Assembly: GCA_039105265.1 (NCBI GenBank)
Contig: JAPFFF010000004.1
Location: 3,968,001-4,032,000, forward strand
From: Tritrichomonas musculus
Taxonomy: Eukaryota > Parabasalia > Tritrichomonadida > Tritrichomonadidae
Direction: 5' to 3'
Length of the DNA: 64,000 bases
A program made the translations under genes and the position numbers. Shown here piece after piece: positions 20,128 to 28,680 of the stretch (position 1 is the first letter of the stretch; each line of letters begins with the position of its first letter). The notes under the pieces are model-generated. The model did no database searches, had not been told where the DNA came from, and worked only from the letters and a program-made list of their open reading frames with translations.

Positions 20128-21402
20128 ATGCCGAGACCGAAAAATCGAAACGCTAAGTGGGCTCAAAATATAAAAGATCATCAAAATATTCATAGAAATG
20201 TAGGGACCTCGCCTATTCCTAAACAAAAAAATGATATTGGAATAGAAAAGAAAGATTTTTTTGATTTTAACCTTAAAACTCTGGTTTTTTCTACATTAGC
20301 ATCAGGTTTTTCATTTATTTCAGCTTTTACTTTTCTCGCTTTATTAACAGGATATATTATCGACAAGAAAAAATTCTACAAAACACAGAAAGAATTAGAA
20401 ATAATTATAAACAATGAACTTTTAAAACAATTGAAACAAAATCAAGAACTACAAACAAATACTATAGTTGGCTTCGATGGAGCCTGGAACCACGTGCGTG
20501 GTGGTTCCTGCTGCATCGTTACTATGGTCGATATAAAAACCAAAAAAATAATAGATATAGCAATAATCGAAAAAACAAAGCAATACGTTAAAGGAAATTC
20601 AGATTTATCGTCTAAATCCTTAGAAGCCGAAGGAATTAAAAAACTATCACAAAAGTGGAAAAACGATAAAAGAATAATTGGATATGTCCACGATAATGAT
20701 GGCACAACTCGTAAAATATTCAAAGAAAATAGATGGAATATTATCGAATATCTTGATTATGGCCATTCAATAAAAGCTGTTTCTCGGCTTGTTAAAAATT
20801 TTGTTTCAAAAAATGAAGAATTCAAAGAAATAGAAATTTCTTTAGAAAAATGGCTAATATCCATTTTAAAATCTAATGATAATCAAAATATTAAATTAGA
20901 TTTATGGTTAAATAGCTATAATCACTATAACAATTTGCATACAAATTGTAAACATTCAAAAAATAAAGTTTTGAAAAATTATACTTTTTCTGGTAAAAGT
21001 ATTGAAAAATTGAAAAAAATTTTAAAAAGAACAAGCAACTATGGAGCAAAAGTTAACAACCTAATAACTTCTCAAGCAGTTGAATCATTTAACGCTTTTA
21101 AATGGCACTTTGCTCAGAAATCATTGAAATTTGCTTCATCAACCAAATTAAGATATCAAATAGCTGCATTGACTTGGAATGATCGTACATGGCCATTTGA
21201 TTTTGTACAAAACAACTTGTGTGCAGATAACATGAACGAATACGTCAAAATAATATATAAAAACTTGGTTGAGCCAAATTGTAAAAAGTATCGTTGCACA
21301 AAAGAACTCAAGAACTTTAAAAATAAAAAAAGAAATGAACAAAGATATAAGCAAAAGCAAAATAAAGACCCATATGCATATAAAGGTAAAAAAAGGGTTT
21401 GA
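20128..21402 (+). CDS. DDE transposase, Kolobok/Mutator-like appearance (424 aa)
   Basis: Residues about 48-85 form a short helical block ending in KKKFYKTQKEL, as in the pre-catalytic part of Kolobok-type enzymes. The core has GFDGAWNHVRGGSC (about 113-126), then KIIDIAIIEK, a conserved Glu in SKSLEAEG, YVHDNDGTTRK (about 185-195), LDYGHSIKAVSR (about 209-220) and SQAVESFNAF (about 314-323). This order (D-G-x-W-x-x-R-G, D in the second strand, D-x-x-H-x-x-K, late E) is that of the Mutator-like/Kolobok group. The C-terminus is Lys-rich. It probably moves its own element; TTAA or 9-bp target duplications expected for these families were not located, so superfamily and limits remain open. ATTGAAAAAGTT precedes the start closely, as for the P elements. 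Confidence 0.7.
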   Translation: MPRPKNRNAKWAQNIKDHQNIHRNVGTSPIPKQKNDIGIEKKDFFDFNLKTLVFSTLASGFSFISAFTFLALLTGYIIDKKKFYKTQKELEIIINNELLKQLKQNQELQTNTIVGFDGAWNHVRGGSCCIVTMVDIKTKKIIDIAIIEKTKQYVKGNSDLSSKSLEAEGIKKLSQKWKNDKRIIGYVHDNDGTTRKIFKENRWNIIEYLDYGHSIKAVSRLVKNFVSKNEEFKEIEISLEKWLISILKSNDNQNIKLDLWLNSYNHYNNLHTNCKHSKNKVLKNYTFSGKSIEKLKKILKRTSNYGAKVNNLITSQAVESFNAFKWHFAQKSLKFASSTKLRYQIAALTWNDRTWPFDFVQNNLCADNMNEYVKIIYKNLVEPNCKKYRCTKELKNFKNKKRNEQRYKQKQNKDPYAYKGKKRV

Positions 21403-22260
21403 AAGAATTACCCATAGTGACAATATCGTGCACTCAATTTTGCGGGGTTTTTTTTGACATTAAAATTGAATAAATTTCTCACAATTTTTTTTTTTCCCCT
21501 CAATTTAAAGACAATTCTTTTTTTTTTCTCTCAATTCTTTGAAAAAGTATAGAAAAAAATACGTTTATGATATCCGTTTAAAAATATTTTCAGTTTATAA
21601 TTACATTTTTTTTTTTTTTTTTTTTTTTTGCAAATATTTCGAAATCAATTTAATATTCACAAAAATAAGGCGTGCAAATATCTTATTGAGGTCATAGTTG
21701 CTATGTGGGTTACAATATTTTGGAAATTTAGAAAACTCAAATAACGACATTTTTCTTGATTATCAGCAAACCTTGAATATTTTGTTATGACTAATGGTTC
21801 ATTTAATAGAGTTTAAAACGCCTTATTCGATGATACGTTTAAAGCATTATGCGATCATGGATCTATTCAAAAAGTTTGCAATGACAAATAATAATTAGTG
21901 AATTTTTCTTTTTTTTAATAGAATATTAACTTTTTAGCTGGTATTGATTTATTCTACTTAATGTCATTTATCGATTTGTGTCATAATCTTGAAATTTCCC
22001 GTTTTATTAATAATTTGAATTCCAAAATTAAAAATTTATGCTTTATGTGAGGTAGTCGCTATCGAACCATTTATTTCTTTTGGCAACATATTTTTGATTT
22101 ATCCAGTCATTTTAATTATTTTTTTTTTTTTCAAAATTACAATATGTTGAATTTCGATATTTTTTTTGGTTTACGTTACATTAGTTATATATTTATAGAT
22201 ATTCAGTTAATAAAAACTAGGTTTATGTTGATGCAAAAGTGTATTTATCTTTAACATAAA
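21403..22260. other. AT-rich stretch with long T run
   Basis: Flank of the 424-aa transposase gene; a T run of more than 20 at about 21607-21629. No gene or clear inverted end recognised. Confidence 0.45.
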
Positions 22261-22275
22261 TCATTACTCTATTAT

Positions 22276-22596
22276 ACAGAAGAAGAAAGATTAGATGTTA
22301 AACGACTAAAGAAGATAGCTTTTGATACGTTTATATTAAATAATATGATCGTTTACTAATAAAGAAATTACGTAATCACAATTTCCGATAATCAAACAGC
22401 AACTTGGAAGATTCCTCAAAGAGATTCAGCACGTTCTATGATGTTCCTGATGCTACTACCGTAAATACAAAGTATCCTTTTTGTCGTTCTTTTCCATGCG
22501 CAATCCTTCAGATTTGTCACTTCTCAGAAATGACAAATTATTTAGCAACATTTTGTCTTAGATTATTCAATACAACGTTCCCCTCGAGCTACAGCT
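22276..22596 (-). repeat. Modular repeat family, copy R1 (inverted relative to R2-R4)
   Basis: Read on the minus strand it carries module A (from AGCTGTAGCTCGAGGGGAAC through a TTGTCATTTCTGAGAAGTGACAA hairpin-like segment to GGATACTTTG) joined to module B (TATTTACGGTAGTAGCATCAGG through GCTATCTTCTTTAGTCGTTT). The same modules recur at 26071-26990. A peptide frame across it is only the translated repeat and is not called as a gene. Confidence 0.8.
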
Positions 22597-22736
22597 ATAA
22601 ATATCTATTTTACCAAAATCTCATTTATTTTATATTTGTCCTCAATCAATTTTAAAGAAATAATATATAAAAACGAAAAATTCATTTTGATATGCTAAAA
22701 AATATATACCTCAAATTTCATTCTATATCAATATTA

Positions 22737-23828
22737 GAGTACGCCGAAATAGCGTTTTCTTTTTTGAAAAAATTCACAAAGTCAAAAAAGCGCCATATTT
22801 TCGGTATACTATTCTTTTTGTATTTTTAATAACATTTCCAAATAAAAACTTTGTTTTTGTTGAAAAATTGGTGTTTTTTGAATATTATCATATATTTTAC
22901 AATAACTAACTTTTTTTCAGAAAAAGTGGAGAATTACAAAAAACATGATATTTTCGATAAAAAATATTTTTTAAAAAATCAAGTTTCTTCTTTTTTTAGT
23001 ATTTGAGTTTATTTTGTTAGTAATATTTTTCTAAAAAAAATAAGTTTTACAAATTTAATAATCCAATGAGGCAAACGATTTTTGTTTCTTTAGAAAAATA
23101 AATTTTCCTATTAATCCAACCAATACAGATTAATGATTTTTATGAACAATAGGCCAAAAAATTACAGGTTGGAAGTTATATTAGTTAGTTGAGGTGGCAT
23201 ATGATAAAAAAATTGGGGAAAAAAAGAAAATAGATTTCCCGTTCTTGAATAATTCAATGAATTCAATTATATAAAGTTTATAATTTATTTGATATATATT
23301 TTTAAAAATCATTTTGTTAAAGCAGAATATTGATCATTCCGAAATTAAAATGATATGTTTAAAAAATTAATGACCAATCATAAATATATTCAAAATAAAC
23401 ACAATATTTATTGTAAATTACATTCTTTGGTATTTTAAGTAAATAAGAATAAGAATAAGATCATTATGAGCTGAAATTATTTGAATTTTCATTCAATACT
23501 GAATTAAATAAATAAAATCGAATTTCATATAAAAAACTTGGAAAAACTATTTTTTCTAAATCACAAACATTTATTGAAAAAAATAGTTTTTTTTGAAAAA
23601 CAAATTTTTCTGAAAAAAAATTTTTTTTGAATAAAAACAATTACCTATCGAATTTTTTGATTATTTAGAAAAACTCACGTTGAACAAAAAGGAAGAGTTA
23701 TTTCATACAGTTTTATTTTTCTTTATTTAACAAGTTTGAATATAAAAAACTTATTTTCTTTGGAATAACTTATGCTTTTTCATTATTGATACTTTTTTCA
23801 AATAACAATTCACTATTTCGGCGTACTC
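22737..23828. mobile_element. TA-flanked MITE (1092 bp)
   Basis: GAGTACGCCGAAATAG at 22737-22752 and its exact inverse at 23813-23828 are each flanked by TA, the target duplication of Tc1/mariner/pogo transposons. The interior is very AT-rich with many AAAAA/TTTTT blocks and a subterminal GCGCCATATTTTCGGTATAC segment. No transposase frame. It ends about 215 bp before the pogo-like gene; whether that enzyme moves it is not shown, since the gene has no copy of these ends downstream. Confidence 0.8.
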
Positions 23829-24043
23829 TATTATATATATTTATTATCTAAATTTCCCATGAATTGCTCCATTTTCTAATATCTTTATTAGTTATATTTA
23901 ATAAATATAAATTCCAGATATTGTATATTATTTATGTTTTTGTTCCAACAATATTTGCACTTTTAAAAATTTATATAGACTAAATATATATTTAAAAATT
24001 ATATATTAATTCAATTTTTGAATTAAAATTTTATTATTAGATT

Positions 24044-25977
24044 TTGATGAAGAAAACATCGCCCAAGAGAGTTGCTAAATTAGCATCAACAAGACAGCAA
24101 TTACCTGATCTTTCGTCCATCAATATTACTGAATTCAATGTTATTAATTTTATTAAATCACAGCATTCATCAAAGACTTCATTTCGTGATTTATATTATC
24201 CAATAACTAGAGTTATTGAACGATTGAAATTCTTCAATTCAGATCAAATTAAAGAAATGTATGATGAAAAAAAAAGGTATCAATTTTTGCATTTGATGAT
24301 ATATATCATGAGTTATTTATGAATGGTTATCAAAATGAATTGCGAAAATTATTAGAAAATCCAGTATTTTTCTTAATGAACAATGGCGCTCCTTTTTTTA
24401 AATCCAGAAGTAATCAACCATGGAGTAATGAAGAAGATGCTTTATTAACCAATATTATTCATTTTGTTGGTAACAATCAAGTGTTTCCTTTACCGTTTTT
24501 TTGCTTTCCTGGAAGATCAGGAAAAGCAATTTATCAGAGATACTTGACTTTACAAAATGAATGTCTATTTAATGATATAAAAGAAGGTGAGCCTCCACAT
24601 CCATTTTATCATTTCATAAGAAGATATTTCCTCACAAAAAGTGAAACAGAACTTGCGGCAGAAATCAAAAAATTAGCTAATGACGGTATACAGATTACTG
24701 AATTTAAAATACGTGAAATGGCTCAGAGCTATTACATACGTCCTTGGATTATAGCTGAAAGAGCTGCATTTCAGTATTTCATACACAATCGATTACAGAT
24801 ATTTGATGAGAATGGTGAGTATACTGAAGAATTTAAACAGAAACATGAAGCTATTTTATCAAACTTTTCGAATGACCTACTAAATCTAGCAGAACAAAAC
24901 AACTCAAATAAAGCAATTGCTGAGTCAATCATCAAAGATTTTGGTTTGCCATCTCCGAAATTTTCGTCAACCTGGATAAAAGCATTCTTTAAAAGAAACC
25001 GTCTTTCTTGGAGGCATGGACATTTTGCAAGGAGAGGAAAAATTGATCCAACGTATGTGAAAATATTCCTGAATCAAGTTGCACATGCTGCTGTCACTTA
25101 TGGTTGGAATAAAGTATATAACATCGATGAAACATCGATCAGAATAAATAATGGATCCACAAAAACTGTCGCAGAAATAGGAACAGAAAATGTCATCATA
25201 AATAAAGATCGTAATGAAAAAGAATGCTTCACTGCAATAGGTTGCTGCACATTCAATCAATGCCAACCATTGGTTATAGTATCCAAAGGCAAAACAGATA
25301 AATCTAAATTGAAGTTCTACTCAAAAGATGCTAAAGAACCTAAGATTTTGCTGTCTAAGAATACTAATGGTTGGACGAATGAAGAAGTGATGTTAGAGTA
25401 CTTAGACTATTTTTTCCAGAACGTATCACATGGACAAGATTGCGCAATGATTCTTGACTGTCTTGCTACTCATAGAACTCCTGCAGTCTTAGAAAAAGCT
25501 TTTAAGTTAAGAATTGAATTGATCTTCGTTCCTTCGAATGGAACTGGTTTTTATCAACCGTTAGATCGTCGTATTTTCGGGATCTTAAAGAGCAAGTTGC
25601 GAAGCATTGCTGGCACAGAAGCACTCTCAGGTAAAAAAAGGTTCGAAATTATTACATCTCATTTGCTCGAAGCATGGGAAATGATAAAAGTAAATGAAAA
25701 AGCATTAACATCAGCATGGAACATACCTGGCCTCGTTAAATTAGTTGAGAAAAAAAGAAGTAGATTTGGGAAAAATGATGACGATGATATTAAGATAGAT
25801 AGTATTGAAGAAGAAGAAGAAAAAGAACAAATAAGCACCGATGAAAAAGACACTGAAGAAGAAGAACAAATTAATGCAACTAATGCAGAAAAAGATGAAA
25901 ATGACAATGAAGAGGAAGAAGAAGAAGAAGAGGAAGAGGATGATGAATTCATTGAAGAAGAGGATGTAGAAGAATAA
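24044..25977 (+). pseudogene. Pogo-like (Tc1/mariner) transposase in two overlapping frames
   Basis: A 92-codon frame (24044-24322) and a 552-codon frame (24319-25977) overlap by 4 nt. The second frame stays open upstream to the A9 run at 24267-24275 and reads sensibly from it (KVSIFAFDDIYHELF), so the two are one ancestral protein offset by one base there. Either the copy carries a one-base indel, or a -1 slip on A-AAA-AAA joins the frames. The protein has a Myb-like segment (WSNEEDALL) and a DDE_1 core: NIDETSI, ILDCLATH and QPLDRRIFG, with 35 residues between the second and third Asp (DD35D). It ends in a very acidic tail. The family moves by cut and paste into TA sites. Terminal repeats were not identified. 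Confidence 0.75.
24319..25977 (+). CDS. Pogo-like transposase, main frame (552 aa)
   Basis: Frame carrying the whole catalytic region. Myb-like segment at about residues 30-75 (WSNEEDALLTNII), then a helical region with a CENP-B/pogo-type DNA-binding look (FSSTWIKAFFKRNRLSWRHG, about 213-232), then the DDE_1 domain: first Asp in YNIDETS (about 270), second in MILDCLATHR (about 380), third in YQPLDRR (about 416). Residues 490-552 are almost entirely Glu/Asp. If translated alone from the Met at 24319 it would still include all catalytic residues but lack the first roughly 90-110 residues. Confidence 0.75.
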   Translation: MNGYQNELRKLLENPVFFLMNNGAPFFKSRSNQPWSNEEDALLTNIIHFVGNNQVFPLPFFCFPGRSGKAIYQRYLTLQNECLFNDIKEGEPPHPFYHFIRRYFLTKSETELAAEIKKLANDGIQITEFKIREMAQSYYIRPWIIAERAAFQYFIHNRLQIFDENGEYTEEFKQKHEAILSNFSNDLLNLAEQNNSNKAIAESIIKDFGLPSPKFSSTWIKAFFKRNRLSWRHGHFARRGKIDPTYVKIFLNQVAHAAVTYGWNKVYNIDETSIRINNGSTKTVAEIGTENVIINKDRNEKECFTAIGCCTFNQCQPLVIVSKGKTDKSKLKFYSKDAKEPKILLSKNTNGWTNEEVMLEYLDYFFQNVSHGQDCAMILDCLATHRTPAVLEKAFKLRIELIFVPSNGTGFYQPLDRRIFGILKSKLRSIAGTEALSGKKRFEIITSHLLEAWEMIKVNEKALTSAWNIPGLVKLVEKKRSRFGKNDDDDIKIDSIEEEEEKEQISTDEKDTEEEEQINATNAEKDENDNEEEEEEEEEEDDEFIEEEDVEE

Positions 25978-26070
25978 GAAAAAAAATTAATTTAATTAGT
26001 AATAATTAAAAATATAAATTATAATTGATTTTTGAATTTTTATTATATTTAAAAGTTGTAATATGAAAAC

Positions 26071-26313
26071 GCTATCTTCTTTAGTCGTTTAACATATAAT
26101 ATATCATTTCGACGAGAGTGACAAAAGCGGCTGTAGCTCGAGGGGAACGTTGTATTGAATAATCTAAGACAAAATGTTGCTAAAAAATTTGTCATTTCTG
26201 AGAAGTGACAAATCTGATGGATTGCGCATGGAAAAGAACGATAAAAAGTATACTTTGGACTTGTAGAAGAAGTTATCTTCTTTAGTTGTTTAATATCTAA
26301 TCCTTCTCTATAT
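26071..26313 (+). repeat. Modular repeat family, copy R2
   Basis: Begins with the end of module B (GCTATCTTCTTTAGTCGTTT at 26071), runs into module A (GACAAAAGCGGCTGTAGCTC to GTATACTTTG) and ends with an alternative tail B' (GACTTGTAGAAGAAGTTATC to about 26313). With R1 it brackets the MITE and the pogo-like gene in inverted orientation. Confidence 0.75.
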
Positions 26314-26447
26314 AAAAAAGAAACAAATTCAATTATATGGCAAGAACAATATATATAAATACTAATTTTTTTTTTTTGATCAATATCTAAGTAAAAGAAG
26401 AAAAAAATAAAGATTAATAAAATACTTCAAAGAAAACCCGGCTTTGT

Positions 26448-26481
26448 AGCCGCAAGAAGAAAAGCGGCTACAAAGCAGGGC
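26448..26481. repeat. 13-bp-stem hairpin in the tail of R2
   Basis: GCTTTGTAGCCGC and its inverse GCGGCTACAAAGC separated by about 10 A/G-rich bases. The same position downstream of R4 (about 26970) has CATCTTTGAAGCC without the partner arm, so the hairpin is a property of this copy only. Confidence 0.7.
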
Positions 26482-26497
26482 TTCTTAAAATTTGAAA

Positions 26498-26722
26498 GGA
26501 AAAGAACGATAAAAAGGATTCTTTGTATTTACGGTAGTAGCATCAGGAACATCAATGAACGTGCTGAATCTCTTTGAGGAATCTTCCGAGTTGCTGTTTG
26601 ATTATCGAAAATTGTGATTACGTAATTTCTTTATTAGTAAACGATCATATTATTTAATATAAACGTATCAAAAGCTATCTTCTTTAGTCGTTTAACATCT
26701 AATCTTTCTTCTTCTGTGTAAA
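26498..26722 (+). repeat. Modular repeat family, copy R3 (module B only)
   Basis: Starts inside the end of module A (AAAAGAACGATAAAAAGGAT), then the full module B matching R1: TATTTACGGTAGTAGCATCAGG, TGAGGAATCTTCC, GATTACGTAATTTC and GCTATCTTCTTTAGTCGTTT. Confidence 0.75.
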
Positions 26723-26723
26723 A

Positions 26724-26990
26724 AGATATTATTTCGATGAGCGTGACAAAAGCGGCTGTAGCTCGAGGGGAACGTTGTATTGAATAATCTAAGACAAAAT
26801 GTTGCTAAATAATTTGTCATTTCTGAGAAGTGACAAATCTGATGGATTGCGCATGGAAAAGAACGACAAAAAGGATACTTTGGACTTGTAGAAGAAGTTA
26901 TCTTCTTAATTTGTTTAATAACCAAGTAAAAGGAGAACAAAATCAAGATTAATAAAATACTGAAAAGAAAACCCATCTTTGAAGCCAGGC
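26724..26990 (+). repeat. Modular repeat family, copy R4
   Basis: Module A followed by tail B' (GACTTGTAGAAGAAGTTATC) and the sequence GATTAATAAAATACT shared with the region after R2. It follows R3 directly, so R3 plus R4 form a short head-to-tail array. Confidence 0.75.
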
Positions 26991-28680
26991 GTCCTTCAAA
27001 CTATCATAACTTAAATTGAGAAAATTTACAATATCAATTAATTATTACTTCTTGAAACATTAAAATAAAGCTGATTTATAATAACTATTGGTGATCAGAC
27101 AATAGTTAAAAATGAAGTGAAAACAGTGATCAATACAAATTACATAAGGCGGGGAATGCATAATCGATAATAAAACGTATTGCATTTAGGCGGGAAAATC
27201 AAATTGGCGCATTTTATTTCCGAAAACAAATGAAAAAATGCCTAAAATTTTATAACTCATGTCAATTGTCCCGCGACAAAAACATATCTTATCTTAATAA
27301 ATTATATATTGAAATTATTATTTAAATTAAAATCAATATCAATTTTTTAAGACTCGAATTTGATATTGATTGAAAAATGCAAATGAGTTTCAATTTATTC
27401 ATAGAAAAGATCTTAGCTATTTTATTTTTTATAAATGTATTGATGCAATATATATATATATATTATTTGTTAAAAAAGAAAATTATTATTTGTTGATATA
27501 TTTTAATACTCAATCACTTAAAAAAAATTCAAAGATGACAAAACATATTTGAATATCAATTTCAATTTTTTTTTTCATTTATTAATCGACCATTTATAAG
27601 TGTCAAAAAAATCCTTTCTTCATAACAATCAAAATTAAACCATCTAACTCGACTGATGTCAATGATGTTTTAACTACGTAAACCTCAGAGTACGTGCAAA
27701 TTTAGGTAAGTTGGTTTGTTGAAATGTTAAATATATTCCGACTTTGTTGGAGAAAATGAAAAAGCTAATGGAATGCCTACATTAATTATAGATGACATCA
27801 AGATATTAATAGAATCAGTAATGACAAAAGAAATTAAAAGAATCAGAAAACATGACTAAAAAGAAATTAAAAGAATCAGAAAATAATTCTGGAATATAAA
27901 AAAAAAAAAAAGAAAAAGAAGAATTAATTATAGTGAGAGTGGATGAATCAGTATTATCGAATTTGTAGGTGTAATAAATAAGTGTTTTTTTCTTTGGTTT
28001 TTTTAAAAATCGTTTTCTATCACTTTGGAATACATCTTTTTCAATAGACTGTAGAGACCAATTGAAAACAATCCATACTAAGCTAGCCTTAATTTCAAGT
28101 TTAAAATTTGGGAAAAGTTTAAATTTAATAAAATTTGCTGCTTTTTCTGGATCAAAAAAAAAAGCATTTTTGTTTCACAGTTGCCTGCACTTTTTATTTT
28201 CAAAATCCACTTTGGGAATAAATTTTAAAGTGTGCTTGATTGCTGACAAGTTCATTGTACATTGTTATCGTCATTTGCATTTTGAATTTTCATAATTGCT
28301 TTTTTAATTCTTGCTGTGCCGATATTTTGAGGTGTATATGCCTTGTAAAAGTAGTTTGTTTGGATTACAAGCTCAAATTCATCGTCGTCTGGAGTTAGCT
28401 GCATTTGCTTTATATTTTGCAAAACAAAATTTTTTATTAAACGGTATTGTTTTGAAAAAGTTATACAAAATTTTGGACGAAAAGTGGAAGCACAGAAATC
28501 TATCCAAAATATGGATTAAAAAATATGAACGTTAAAAAGTTACGTTAATATATTTGTGATGTGAAAAAAGTAAAGGTTAATATTAAATTTCATTTATCCA
28601 TTCATTTTATTTTCAAATGTTATTTTTCAAAGAATATTTGGCCCTATGTACCAAATTTTTTTTGCAGTATTACATAAAAC
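26991..28680. other. Intergenic region, possible repeat remnant near its end
   Basis: Mostly AT-rich. A GC spike at 27146-27215 holds GGCGGGG, GGCGGGAAAA and TTGGCGC. At 28529-28582 lies the inverted match to the 5011-5070 segment. Short frames at 28062-28295 and 28311-28535 (the latter with an RRLELAAFALYFAKQ-like peptide) resemble nothing I recognise and are more likely relics than genes. Confidence 0.4.

Noticed and set aside
22404-22655. 83-codon frame with CRSFPCAI peptide, also seen at 26692-26976
   Set aside because: It is module A of the repeat family translated; orientation and ends are set by the repeat, and neighbouring copies break it.
25659-25952. Antisense Ser-rich frame
   Set aside because: Complement of the Glu-rich tail of the pogo-like transposase.
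28311-28535. 74-codon frame as a real gene
   Set aside because: No recognisable domain, no initiator, and it abuts a sequence shared with another intergenic repeat remnant.
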